Positions 45,797-57,235 are shown, counted from the stretch's first letter. The stretch is 64,000 nt of DNA from Multifurca ochricompacta (GCA_022496185.1 WTXG01000006.1:496001-560000); one strand, 5' to 3'. Made by a program: numbers and translations. Notes: a model not told the origin generated them from the sequence alone.

Positions 45797-48700
45797 TTAG
45801 TCCTCATAATTTCTGTTCAACATCTCGTTCAACCCTCGCACTACAACTCCTGCTCCCGCCTTAACCTTCTCACGTTCTTCTTCCACGACCCTGGGAAGGA
45901 TTCGTGTCTCAAATTTGTCAGGGTGCCACCGCTTTATGTGATCTTTGATCCGATCCTTCGAACTCTTCGTAGTATTAGCATCAGGTGCGTGCTTGGACAG
46001 CACGTATGCGCTTATCCCTGAGGTCGTCATGTCCTCCGGCTCAGATGGACGTTTGAAAACTGGCCATGCGAAACTGTTCCACCCAAGCTTGTCACTGTCC
46101 TTCAACTGCCTCCACTTATTCTCGTGATTATCGAACAGTCGGATCAGCTCCTCACGAGAGAGCACCTTTGCGCTCTTCGCTTGTCGTTCATTCTCCAAAC
46201 GCTCCTGCTCCCTCTTGAACTGCTCCTGCTGCTGCCTCGCTCGCTCTTCTGCCCGTCGCGCCCACTCGGCCTCGTCAAACTTGGACGCATAAGGTGATGT
46301 CCCGGGAGCACCAGGTCTCACATTCGTTGGCGATGGTTTCGGCGTAGTAGAGAAGGGAATCGATGATGACGTGAAGGACGAACTGGTCGTCTGAGAACTC
46401 GCCATAGAAGGTGGACGACTGGACCATGTAGAACCAGCGGAAGAACTGAACGTTGAGGATGCGCTGCTACGATCGCCGGCCGAACCTACCGTGGAACTTG
46501 GACGATGGGGGACCCACGATTCGGCTGTCGCGCCGATGCTATTCTGACGCTCTCGCTCCAGCGTACGTTGGTAGTACTGCGCCTCCCGGCGTTCGAACTC
46601 CTTTTGTTGTTCCTCCTTGGTGCGCTGGACTTGCTGCTGGCGAAGCTGTTCATCACGCTGTCGACTCTGCTCAGCGGCCTTGCGCCGCTGGTCTTCGAAT
46701 AGCCGGTGTCGCTCTTCCTCTGCAGCCCGCCTTTGTTCCTCACGAAGCCGGTTCATCTCTCTCTCCTGGGCCTCGAGTTGCAAGCGCTCTTGTTCAAAAA
46801 ACGCTTCGCGATCTAGTCGCTCCTGTTCCTGTCGGCTCAATTCCTCGTCGAGGCGGATCTGTTCCTCTCGTTCTCGCCTGAGCCTTTCCTCTTCGCGCCT
46901 ATGCTCCTCCTCGAGGCGCTGCTGCTGCTCCTCTAGCTCTAGCTCTTTCTGGCGCCGCTCCTCGAGTGCCTTCTCCTTCTGCCGCTTCGCTTGCGTCTTG
47001 GATCCCTTTCGGCCCTGAGCCTTAGTCGGCTTCTCCGGTTCGGGTGTAGCATTCTCGGGTTCCTGAGCCTCCATAGCGGACTCCTCAGCGGTACGATTAG
47101 CCTCCTCCACCTTTCTGGCAACCTCCTCGGATTGGAGAACGGCTTGAAGCCGCTCAGTCTCCTCGGCTTGACGGGCAGCTTCTTCGGCTTGACGGGCAGC
47201 TTCGGCTTGAAGTCTGGCAATTTCAGTCTGGCGTTCAACTTCCTCTTGAGCTTGACGAGCCGAAGCCGCCTCTTCCTTGCGTACGAGTTCGGCCTCTCGT
47301 ATCTTCAGCTCAGCCTCCCTTCGCTCTATCTCTCGCTTCTTTCGCTCATAATCCTCTTCCTTGCGCTTTGCCTCATCCTTCTTCCGCTTGGCCTCCTCTT
47401 CTTTGCGTTCGCATCTTCCTCCTTCCGCCTGGCGTCCTCCTCCTTCCTTCTTGCCTCTTCCTCGAAGCGACGTGCATCCGCCTCCTTCTGCCGGGCGACT
47501 ATTTCCCGCTGTCTGGCGTCCTCCTCCCTGCGCCTGGCGTCGTCCTCCCGCTTGCGTGCATCATCCTCCTTCCTCCGGACTTCCTCTTCTCGCTTGCGCG
47601 CCTCCTCTTCTTTCCTTTGGGCCTCTTCCTCTTTCCGGCGAGCCTGCTCCTCCTTCCGCCGAACTTCGAGTTCCCTATGGCGTGCTTCCTCCTCCTTGCG
47701 CTCCGCTTCGGCCTCCCGCTTCTGAGCTTCTGCCTCCCGTTTCTTGGCTTCAGCTTCCTTGCGTTTGGCTTCAGCCTCTTTCTTCTGGGCGGCGGCCTCG
47801 CGCACCTTGGCGGAAGCTTCTGCCTGACGCGCCCCAGCTTCAAGACGCTCAGCCTCCTCCAGAGACTGCCGCGCCTTTTCCTCAAGTCGACGCGCCTCCT
47901 CCTCCTTTTTGGTCGCTTCTTCTTCCTTTCGGGTTGCCTCTTCTTCCTTGCGGCGCGCCTCGGCTTCTCGGCGTATGGCCATTTGCTCGAGTTCCATGCT
48001 CCGCATACTGCGTATGCTTCGCACACTGCGTACACTGTACATACTCTGACGGTCATCTAGCTGGCCCACGACATCATCCGATGCGTCCGAGAAATCCCCA
48101 TCAACTGGTGGCAGCCGCGGATCGCCCTTACTGTTGTGCCGCCGGTGCGCATTAAATTCACCGATGGAACGACGCGAGTGGAGACTTGAATTCCAGGAAG
48201 CCCCTCCTCGGGGACCCTCGTCAGGGGTGGTAGGTCCGCGTGGGATCGCGATGCCCTGCCTTACGTCCTCGGGTGAACGTTGGGGGCCATACATGACGCG
48301 CGAACTTGGGCTTGCCGATGTCGGGAAACGTAACGCATCTTCAAGTGAGGGTGGGCGGGCACCAGGGATCGCTCGCGGCGACACGGCAGGGTAACTCGGT
48401 GGGCTGGGCCCGTCGTGTGGACTAGCCGAGGCAGAGGTCTGACGTTCGCGGGAAGCGATATTCGCCGCGATGCGATCACGATTCTGGGTGGGAGGACGGT
48501 CGATGCCGCTGGATGCGTGGGGAGCGACGCTACTGCTACGATATTGATCAGAATTCAAAGAGCCGGCACGATGGAGACCTGCGCCGCTGCTGGTTGAGCC
48601 AGTACTATTGACACTACCCCGACGAGGGAATTGGACGGGGCTCCCATTATACACCTGCCCATTTGCGTGGGCTAGTGTGCGGGAGATACCAGAGGGTTCT

Positions 48701-49716
48701 GTTGAGCGTGGAGGAAGGCGCCAAAAGGGACCTTGAGAGCCAGAACTTGGACGACGAGGGGTTCCACTGGTAGCATATGGTTGGCTCCCCCGCCGACGTA
48801 GAGGATGCCCTTGTAAGTCATCCGCATCCTCGTCATCATTACCCTCTGCGGGTTGGTCATTTGATAAATGCCGCTGGCGAGAGGGTGCACTTCCTCGCCC
48901 TCGAGAGACAGGTGACTTTGAATGGAGGAGCTGGACAAAAGGGGCCGTGGGATGTGACGGTGGCCGTGATTGCCGAGGATTGGAGCCATCTCTCCCTTCC
49001 CTTTCCCTTTCCCTTTCCCGTTCCCTTTCCCGTTCTTTTTCCTGTACCCGTTCCTGTTCCCGTTCCTGTTCCCGTTCCCGTTCCCCTTCGCCCCGTTCCT
49101 CTTCCTCTTCACCTTCTTCCTCCTCTTCCTCCTCCTCTTCCTCACTCTCCCTCAGTCCATCTGAACCACCTCCGTCATCCTCCGAATCAGCACTTCCAAA
49201 ATCGTCCTCAGATCCGTTTTCGAAACTTCCATCGGAGGCTTGCTCACTGTCGGGTTGGTGCTTATGGCTCCTGGAAAGTGTACCTGTGGTGTTGCGGGGG
49301 CCATCGCCAGAAAGGAAAGGAGTTCGCTCTTCCTCGGCCTTGTGGATGTTGTCAAGGATCCATTGCTGCTGACGAGCAACGTCAGGTGAGTTGGAATCGA
49401 CGACATTTAGAGCCCATTTACGCTCGGACATCTCCAAGCGCAACTGGCGAGTGAACTCTTCTTGAGCCAACGTCCGGATGGCGCTCATGCTCTTGTCATA
49501 TTCCACTAAGGCGCGTTCACGGCTGCCTTCGGAGGGCTGAGAGTTGAGGATAGTATCGCGTACTGTCTGGGCATCCTCGACCATTCCACGGAGGCTATGC
49601 TCGATACGTTTGCGAAGGTCAGCCTTCCATTGTTCATCGGGCTCAATCTCGAGACGAGCATCGGTACGGACAGACGGTGGAGGTGGTGGCGGTGTTGGTA
49701 TTGGTACTGATAGCAT
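45797..49716 (-). CDS. Large coiled-coil protein with C-terminal J-like (WHPDKF) domain
   Basis: Read as one frame with a single missing base near 47409, it spans about 1,306 residues without an obvious intron. The start is at 49716 (MLSVPIPTPPPPPP). In order: a globular helical head (WKADLRKRIEHSLRGMVEDAQ, RALVEYDKSMSAIRTLAQEEF, LEMSERKWALN); an acidic then Glu/Arg-repeat segment (about 48960-49180); a disordered Ser/Pro/Arg region; about 30 heptads of the type EARRKEE (47400-48000); a further charged coil; a Ser/Thr-rich linker; and a C-terminal domain LSREELIRLFDNHENKW, DSDKLGWNSFAWPVFKRP, IKRWHPDKFETRI, VVRGLNEMLNR. This ending resembles the J-like module of NFKBIL1-type and many basidiomycete proteins, where HPD is kept. 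Hsp70 contact is inference. The function is unknown. Confidence 0.75.
47400..48000 (-). repeat. Coding heptad tandem repeat (EARRKEE type)
   Basis: Roughly thirty 21-nt units encode heptads close to E/D-A-R-R-K-E-E, with variants such as EAQKREA and DARKRED. They form a single very long charged helix or coiled coil inside the J-like gene. The unit differs from simple codon slippage because third positions vary. Confidence 0.85.
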
Positions 49717-50656
49717 TTAGGGTGGGCTCAAGATGAGGCGCCAAATGGGCGGGGGGAGGGGGGTAAAGGATGTAGATAAGAATCTAGAGAAAGCTTAAGT
49801 AGTTAACGGTGGGATGATAGACGAAAGTTATTAAACGCTTACGATTGTGCACGGCACTATGAGTGCTCGGAGGAGGACGAAGGGAATGGTTCGGGGGGGA
49901 ATGGGGACGAGTGGAGACCGGGGAGGGTCTTACAGGAACTGTTTGCTGGATGATCAGCCTCATGGCAAGCCCACGCGGTTAGAAGCGATAGAGGGCCAGA
50001 CCTGCGAGCGAGAGACGCAAAATCGTAATTACACCAACACCAACAAAGGTGTGTTAGGTTAATAGCAGACACGGTACGATAAACGTGTCTGTCCCTTCCC
50101 ACTAGCTAGATATGAGGACTAAAGAGGAGCTGGCGGAAGGCGAGGCGCGAGGGCGGAAAGCGGAAGGAGAGAGCCGCATCCTCTCTCACTCCTCTCTCGT
50201 CTCCTCTCGTCCCTCACCCGTGGGATCCTTGTGCTTGTAGTCAACTCATTCTCATTCTCATTCTCCTCCTTCTCGTTTCGTCTTGAAAGACTTTGATATC
50301 GATGCGATGGGTCATCTCCTTCCTTCAAAACCTCCAACTTAACTCTACCAGTAATACGTCATTCCGTGTCCGTGTTTTACGGACTTGTCATCAACGCACT
50401 GGGCGTCCTCTGCCTCGTGTATGTAGGATTCTTGGACGTGTTCTAAGTGAGTGTCAAGCCTAAGTCCAAGCCCAAGCCCAAGCCCAAGCCCAATCCCCCC
50501 TCGGCTTTACTTTTATTTTTTTTATTTTTTTAAATAAGCGAAGAGGCTCCGCGGCAAAGTCTAACTCTTCCTCTTCGTACAGCTACCTTTTCTTTTGAGA
50601 CTGTGTACTCGATATATGTTGTAGACGAAAAAGGACCTTCTCAAAGCCCTAACCCT
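49717..50656. other. Intergenic region, no gene seen
   Basis: These 940 bp lie upstream of the coiled-coil/J-like gene. An AAGCCC hexamer tandem (about 50463-50492) and a T-rich tract (50510-50535) are present. No coding frame is supportable. Confidence 0.45.
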
Positions 50657-51780
50657 TCAGAAACGTGGACTTATCACCGCCACTTCAGCTTGTATTTCAG
50701 CCTTGCTCTTGGGGGGTGGAAGCTCCGTGATCGATAACTTCTGATCGCACACTCGATCAAGAACCCGTGCTCGTGAGAGCTTGTCGTCAGCCTGCATTTC
50801 CATGGGCATCGTCACCACGATTCTCTCCATCTGCTGCAACGCTACCATTTCTAGACGCTACGAAATCAATCACCTCCGTTCTCTTCTTACCATGGCCAAC
50901 CTTTGCTGAAGGTCCTCTACTCGACGCTTAGGGTTCATCCCTCTTTCTCTTTTGGTAATGAGTGTGAGGCAGATGCTTGGCGATCGAGAGCGATCTCGAC
51001 GAAACATGAGAAAGGGTGTGTGCGAGAACAAGTTAATAATTCCTCCTAGATCATTACATCACTCAGGCTACGGGGGGGGTCCCCTTTCAGTACATTATAA
51101 TTACTGTACTTGTGGCTGTGGGGACAGTGCAAGTGGTTCCGTGGTCGCCCAGAGCGTCGTGGATGACATGCGAGACAAAATCGAAGGGTAGTCATAGTAG
51201 TGACGATCTGTCAGTGGCGATGGCGACCGAAAACGCTCCATTGGATCCTGCGCGTGGTTTGCCATGTCCAGGTCGCTTTCAGATTCAAATGCCTCCAATT
51301 CTAGCAGGACACCCTCTAAAATCAGTTGGATTTCTGCTTCGCGATTTTTGAGGTATGTCTCCCTCTCCTTGAGCTGTCCTTGGAGGCCCTGGATCTCTGC
51401 CATCGCCCTATCAAACTCCTTGACTCGCTGCTGCTGTTGGCGAAATTGTTTATCATGTCGCAGGCCCAACTTGGAAATCTCGCGCAGTTGGCTTTCGATC
51501 TTCTTGAGTCGCTGCTCATGTTGCTGCAGTTGCGTTTGGATCGCCTTAGGTCTGTCCTCAACAATTTTCTTCCTCTCCTTCCGTATGAGAGAAGCAAGTA
51601 CAGATGCTGAAGGTAGTGGTGGTATCGGTGGTAGCGCACTCGGTGGAAGCGATGGAAGTTGCGGGCGGGCGGTGGTCGATGTTGTGAACGAGGTGGACGT
51701 GGTGGGGGTAGCTGCATTGGTAGCACCTTCGGTGGGCCAAGATGAAGCGATGAGTGGGATGTAGACTTAGACATCAACCT
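50657..51780 (-). CDS. Hypothetical coiled-coil protein, incomplete model
   Basis: A minus-strand segment encodes a Thr/Pro-rich head (TTSTSFTTSTTARPQLPSLPP) and a long coiled coil: LIRKERKKIVEDRPKAIQTQL, QQHEQRLKKIESQLREISKLG, FRQQQQRVKEFDRAMAEIQGL, LKERETYLKNREAEIQLILEG. It then has a Ser/Pro segment (PMERFRSPSPLTDRHYYDYP) and, after a likely intron, a C-terminal exon with MVALQQMERIVVTMPMEMQ ending VAVISPRF at 50657. No ATG in the right frame was found for the first exon; it probably begins after an intron near 51770. The coil region resembles the decayed segment at 52105-52640. I do not recognise the family. Confidence 0.4.
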
Positions 51781-52104
51781 GAGAAAGCAAGCCTGGTTAA
51801 CATCGGTATCATACAGGAACTGGCAACGCTCACAAATGGGCGCGGCGCTCAGAGGAAGATGGTGGGATGGGGACAAGATAGGTTGGGGCCACCTCGAGCC
51901 TTATGAGAACCTGTTTGTTGGATGACCAGTTCTCGACCTCATCATATACGCCGCCGAAGCCAAGTGTAAATCGCGATTGAAGAAGGAGCGACCTCGGTAG
52001 CGTTGCTACGGGGTCAACCACTGGCAATTCAGGACGAACTGTGATGAGCTGGCCGGCAAACGGCTTGGCACGAATACGACAGATCAGAAGGGGATACGCT
52101 TGCA

Positions 52105-52640
52105 CTATGCACTTGCAGTACAGTGTGAGCGACTTGCTCTGCTTTTTGGAACAAAGCTCCGGTTGATACGTTTCTTGTTAGAAGAAATGCTTCTGACCGT
52201 ATACTCGCTCGAGGCTAGTGACAGCTCATCAGTCTCTCTTTCTCCACCGTCGCCTTGCCTCCTCATAACTATATATTCTGTCACCGCTGCTTCCCTGAGC
52301 TGCAAGATCTCTTCTTTTTCTTTCACCGTGGCCGATCTCTGTCGGAGGCTTTCTTCCTGGCCGTCAATCAATTCTTTCTTTCATGCACGGCGTCGAGCGT
52401 CTGTTGAATTTTTGCTTTGCGACCCCAGAGATATCTCTCATTTGCCCGAAGCCGCTCTTTTAGGCTCTGGAACTCCGCTTTCGCCTTGTCAATCTCCTCG
52501 GCCTGCTCGAATCTCTGCTGGCCCTTTTCGGTAATCTCGCACCGTTGCTCGACGACTGGCCCAAGCCGCCCCTCATCAAGCCGGCTCAGTCTAATCTCCT
52601 CGAATTTGAGGTGGAGGACTACTCACTTAGGGGATCAACG
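52105..52640 (-). pseudogene. Decayed coiled-coil copy related to the 50.7-51.8 kb gene
   Basis: Two frames carry pieces of one coiled coil: FEEIRLSRLDEGRL, EITEKGQQRFEQAEEIDKAK, FQSLKERLRANERYLWGRKAK and IQQTLDAVHERK. After a stop the other frame has LIDGQEESLRQRSATVKEKEE and LQLREAAVTEYIV. The block QSLKERLRANERYL..RKAKIQQTL aligns with LQGQLKERETYLKNREAEIQLIL of the neighbouring coil, which suggests duplication. Frame change and stop codons indicate decay, or badly placed introns. Confidence 0.45.
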
Positions 52641-53959
52641 ACGCGCACTTCTCGAGGAGGTGTTGTCCCACTTTTTGCCTGACTTATTCTCTTCAACTGT
52701 TCTTGCCCTTCCAGCCACTGTCTGGAGCCATCCTTCGCGCCGCGTTTCTGCTGAACTCCATCTAAGAACAACAATTTGGAGAAGTCTGGAGAACCTAGCG
52801 TGGCGCTCATCGTTGATGGTTCTGGCATAGGATAAAAGGGTACGGGACGAGCAAAGGTGGGGCTGATTGTCTCAGAACCGACAAGGGGGTGGAAGTGTGG
52901 GTGGGTGATTTGACCAGGTTAGATCGGTAGGTGAACTAGAGGTAGGATACCCATCGCTGTGGTCGCCCATATGGTTGACTGTCGCGCCGAGGTGGTGAGG
53001 AGTCCATGAGTTAGACGCAGTGCAGCTGGTCTGGCGCTCCTCTTCTACCGCCCTGTGTTGGTTATTCTTTAACTTCTGTCGTTCGAGGCCCCTTTTTCCG
53101 TTCTGCCGTTTCCGCTGGAGAAGCTGTTTGCCAAGTTGCCAGATCTCTTCTGAAATCTTCCATCGCTGCTCTTCGAGTTCCTTGAGTCGCGCATCCTCCA
53201 TAGCCCGCCTCCGCATCTTCTCAGCAGCCCATAACCGTTGTTCTATTGCCCACAGTCGTTCCTGTACCAGTCTGCGCGTGATTGCTCCTCTACAGCCTCC
53301 CCCCGCTCTTCTGTAGATCGTACTTCATCGTGCTCCGCCGCCCAACGCCGCCCTTCTTCTATGGCTTGTGACCGCTATTCTATAGCCTGCAGCCACAGCT
53401 CTGCAGTCTGTACCCTTATATCCTCTGCGGCTTGCCATTTCTCCTCGGCCAACTGTAACACCTCTTCCTCTGCTGTCACAACCCGCGCTTGCACCGTTTC
53501 TGCACCTCGTAGCCGTTCATATATAGCCCTCAAGCGCATCTCACGAAGCCGGATCGTCCCCTTCTGAGCTTCGAGGCGGAATTGCTCTTGTTCCGCGAGG
53601 GCCTCACGATCACAGCCTGGAAACTGAGAGAGATCCATGCCATACGATCGTTCATTTGCATGAGTTCTGCGCATGAACGTCTCCAGCCACAACTTGTGAT
53701 CAAACGTTCCTTGTGCCAACGTCCGAAGAATAGCTCTATCTCGTATTCAAGCAAGGCGAGTTCACGACCACTCTCCGAAAGCCCCGTGTTGAGAACAGCG
53801 TCGCGAACTGTTCGGCGAGCTTTCGATCATGTCATGAAACATGTACTTGATGCGTTTTCGCAGGTCGCCTTCATTGTTAATCGGAGTCATCTCGAGAGAA
53901 GTACCTGAGTGAGAAGGCAGCGGATTTGATGGCCACGTCTGCTGGTTTCTTGATAGCAT
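52641..53959 (-). pseudogene. Degenerate, shortened paralogue of the coiled-coil/J-like gene
   Basis: Pieces of the 45.8-49.7 kb protein recur here in the same order and strand. The head reads GDLRKRIKYMFHDMIES (compare ADLRKRIEHSLRGMVED), then TVRDAVLNTG (compare TVRDTILNSQ), LALLEYE (compare RALVEYD) and ILRTLAQGTFDHKLWLE (compare AIRTLAQEEFTRQLRLE). A Trp-rich coil follows (RLRGAETVQAR, EEEVLQLAEEKWQAAED), then SWTPHHLGATV (compare SWVPHRPSSTV) and SPDFSKL...QQ (compare SPYASKF). An in-frame TAG at about 53376 and several shifts in both directions interrupt it. The acidic, Ser/Pro and EARRKEE heptad regions and the WHPDKF module are missing. It lies in tandem upstream of its relative. Confidence 0.6.
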
Positions 53960-54999
53960 CTAGAAGGCCATTCGGTGAGTGGCGCCGTTTAGAGGCAAGG
54001 TCACGATGCCAAGTAGACTGGCCTCTGGGCAAGGTAGTTGGCGTGGGCATGCGGGGATAGGGAAACGTAAACGTAGGAAGTGTAGAAAGATTTATATAAA
54101 GTAATTTCATCATTGGTTTTTAAGCCTCACCAAGAATTTCCAGAAAACTATGAGGCAAAGGAGGGCTGTGCTGGCGCACACACAGACACAGACACACATA
54201 AGTTATACACCCGCGACGTTTGCAGAGTACCAATGGTCCTGTTTAGTGTAGGCGTATCAATGCCAAGTGCAAATGACGGTCACCACTGATCAGGTTCAGG
54301 TTTGTGATTTGATATACAGCACCTTGTGCCCATCTAATGACCATCTGTCTCCAAAACTTCTCTTGTCTACTCTCTTGAATCAGGATATATCTGCTTTCGC
54401 AATTCTGGATTTCTATACCTCTGCACGAGTCGGGAGACGCAACAAGTCGCTTTGGCTAAATGAGAGTGGTGTATGGGAAACTTCTTCCATTGTCGTGTTT
54501 ATCTCTTCACATAAGTAAGTATCAACTTCACAGGTGTCGCCCATTCGGGGAAGCATGTTTTTGTGGTGGTAGAAGGGAATTTGATTAGGGCTCTCATCAC
54601 TCGTTTCTAGTCCGCGGAATATACCCCTCGGTCGACCTTATCCCTCCCTGGAAAACACCGTCGCGACTTACTTGCTTCTCGATACGTCTAGAAGATGAGT
54701 GATAGTCGGACGTGCGTCCGTGACTCAGGCGTTTTCATGTGCATGAGTAAACATGCTTGGACAGTTACTGGGACGACATGTGCCATCTGATTACGTTTGA
54801 CCACGCCCTCGAGATTGTTAGCTTGACCGCCGCACGTGGATAGATTATGAGGACACCGATGAAGTCAGAGTTGCCACTTTAAGGCGAGGCGGATGTTTGT
54901 TCACGACGTTGTCGCTCTCCTATTCAATTCATTCATTAAGCTTCCTTTCCCCTCAACCTCTACAGGTTTCCACTACGAACAGCCAGCAATCAGCAAAAC
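53960..54999. other. Intergenic region, no gene seen
   Basis: About 1 kb lies between the decayed paralogue and the Pmp3 gene. There are CACACAGACACAGACAC repeats near 54175-54200. The C/T-rich stretch just before 55000 looks like a fungal leader or core promoter for Pmp3. Confidence 0.45.
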
Positions 55000-55437
55000 A
55001 TGACCTCGAGAGAATCATCTGGTCAAGACGTCCTCCTCTATTTCATTGCCATGTGGGTCTCTTGCGTTAATCTGTTGCCGCACACTGCTGAACAACAAGG
55101 CACTGCATAGATTCCTCCCGCCCTTTGCTGTGTTCTTTGGTAGGTGTTGATCCTTTGATCCTGTCCAATCATGAGCGCATCTCTCTCATCGTTGTCCTCA
55201 GAACGCGGGTGTCATGGAGGTATAATGTTTTTGTAATCCATTCAATGCTGCATGCTGCCTCCCTGACTCTTGCAACAGACTTTTGGATAAACGTCTGTCT
55301 CTGGATTCTCGGCTGGATTCCAGGTGTCATCCATGCATGGTACCACCCTCTTTCCTGGTCGCATACTATCTTTTGGCAATACTCATATAGTATTCAGGTG
55401 GATAATCTCCAAAAGTGAACGCACCATCGCCATCTAG
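55000..55437 (+). CDS. PMP3: Pmp3/UPF0057 small plasma-membrane proteolipid
   Basis: A tiny protein of about 57 residues assembled from five exons, so no single frame shows it. The ATG at 55000 gives MTSRESSGQDVLLYFIA. After introns come IFLPPFAVFFERGCHG, then DFWINVCLWILGWIPGVIHAW, and finally WIISKSERTIAI with the stop at 55435-55437. Two transmembrane helices and the conserved FLPP, GC and LGWIPGVIHAW motifs are those of Pmp3/RCI2, which stabilise plasma-membrane potential under salt and ion stress. Splice sites were placed at about 55053-55110, 55140-55201, 55220-55278 and 55350-55398 from phase and motif continuity. Confidence 0.88.
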
Positions 55438-55679
55438 TCAGTTCAACCAAGAATGTAACAAACTCTATCGTCGTACACGTCGCATTCGCACCTGCCTTCT
55501 TTGTTTCTTAGGGGTCCGGACAGTATTTCCATGTACAGATATAAGAATAGCAGAATATGAATCGTTTTTATTTGTAGCATTACACCTCGAGCTTCGAGCT
55601 TCGTTTTGCTTTTCTTACTCTATTACAGTTATCAGCCCTTCCCATGAATGAATACAGGCTGGAGTAACGTACCGTGATA

Positions 55680-57235
55680 TCACAGAAACAAACGCACGCC
55701 TCCAGGTATGGAAACAAACTTCACCTTTTCATAGAATGTTTTCGCTTCGTCTCGCGGTATCCATGTTACCTCTCCATGTATCAGACGGGGGCGTCCAACC
55801 CTACGTGAGGTCACACGCCGAGTGCGGCCCCGTCCCGCAGGGTCCTCCACGTCTGACTTTACGTACAGGATGGGAGTGTGGTAGTAGGCAGCAATTCGAA
55901 GGAGCCTTCATATACCGGATGGAGGTAAACATTCGAGATTCCATCAGTCGAGCGCACATCCTGGTCAAGTATCGAGTCTAGTGCCTGCTCGGTGAACCTT
56001 ATTTCAAGTAGGCTGTTCGAAGAGTGGGCCATGACTCGGAAAGACCGCTTGATTCGCTCCCATTTGTGGAAATTAGCGAATTTTGTTGACTATGGGGCTG
56101 TGAGAAAATCATTGGTAAATGAGGTGAGCTACCAACAAAGAGACCGTACGCGTTGGTCGTAGAGAAAATAACATCAGTTAGAATGCAGTCATTATCGTTG
56201 TATGCAGAAATCTCTGCGCTAATAAACTCGTGGGTTGTGGCCAGCTCTAAAGATGACGAGACATCAAACTTCCCACGAATATAGCGGTTAGACATGATAA
56301 TCTGTGTCTTCTCAGCTATGAAACCCTGAGCGGCGGGTCAATGATCGCGGGGGGAATATTTGTGGACATAATGAAAAAACGTACCGCATCCGACCTCAAT
56401 AGGAGCATTCGTTGAAGACAGCTCGACAAGGCCGAATACGTGTGTGGGCAGATCGCCGATTACATGATGAAAATTTGGAAGGTCGGTTCCTAACAATGGT
56501 ATGAAGACCACATCAACTTCAGACGGAGGACCAGGCAACCAGACCGTGATCTCCAAGGCGAGGTTGTCCCATGCGCCTTGATGTTTCGGGGATGTCTGTA
56601 AACCGTAATGAAGCGCATGTCATACGCAACAATACATGCAGGGGACAATGCGTCGTACTCACAAAAATACCGATGCCAAACTCACCCTGACTCCGGCGCA
56701 GCGCGCATACAGCCCGTCTTTGCAGTGCGTCTTCCGATTCATAAAAGGCCCTGAGCTCTACCTCGATGTTGGCAATGCCCGAAGACTCGGCAAAGTACAC
56801 GACGCCGGAGGCATGTCCGTCTTGAGACAGCAGGAAGACCGTTTAGAGACCGTCAGCCGGGAAATTGAGCCAAGGATGCATTTGAAACCGTTCTGGGTGT
56901 TTAGGGACTGGCCGGAGATCGATGGGTGTCCATTGAGCATAGCTGACGCACGTAGCAAACTGAAATGCAGTGCTCTGAATTTGGGCTGCAGAACGTGGCT
57001 GACGTTTTGGAGCGGTAAGCGTAGCGTAGAGTATTTTTCTCAACCTCACCACCAAGAACGGAGGCAATAATTGCCTGTTACCCACCAATTTTCATATATT
57101 CCCACGAGGTAACCGTAAAAACATAGCCCAAAGGAAATAAGCACAATGGTGATCACCACGATTGGGATGCGTTGAAGTAGAGGTGCTCTCTGAACTGGCG
57201 TCGAGGTGACGAAAACTTGATGAGTTGAGCACTAT
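55680..57235 (-). pseudogene. Membrane-anchored beta-repeat (TNAPI-type) protein gene, frame broken
   Basis: The N-terminal exon has one transmembrane helix (RIPIVVITIVLISFGLCFYGYLVG). Later exons give VVYFAESSGIANIEVELRAF, LEITVWLPGPPSEVDVVFIP, THVFGLVELSSTNAPIEV, IRGKFDVSSSLELATTHEFI, YEGSFELLPTTT and DPAGRGRTRRV, ending GGVRLFL with the stop at 55680-55682. I recall basidiomycete proteins with repeated TSNAPI/TSNGPI strands behind a single helix; they are unnamed and probably form an extracytoplasmic beta structure. An in-frame TAA lies at about 56842 between PADGL and TVFLLSQDG. Two single-base slips occur near 56000 and 55880. No clear ATG was found at the 5' end. It may be a real gene with sequence errors; a decaying gene is equally possible. 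Confidence 0.5.

Noticed and set aside
47361..48155. Long plus-strand frame rich in Pro, Ser, Cys and Arg
   Set aside because: It is the mirror of the EARRKEE heptad array on the minus strand. Its composition follows from the complement of GAG/AAG-rich codons, and no domain is visible.
48777..49454. Plus-strand frames with Pro/Phe- or Ser-rich repeats
   Set aside because: They are shadows of the Glu/Arg-repeat coding segment of the coiled-coil/J-like gene.
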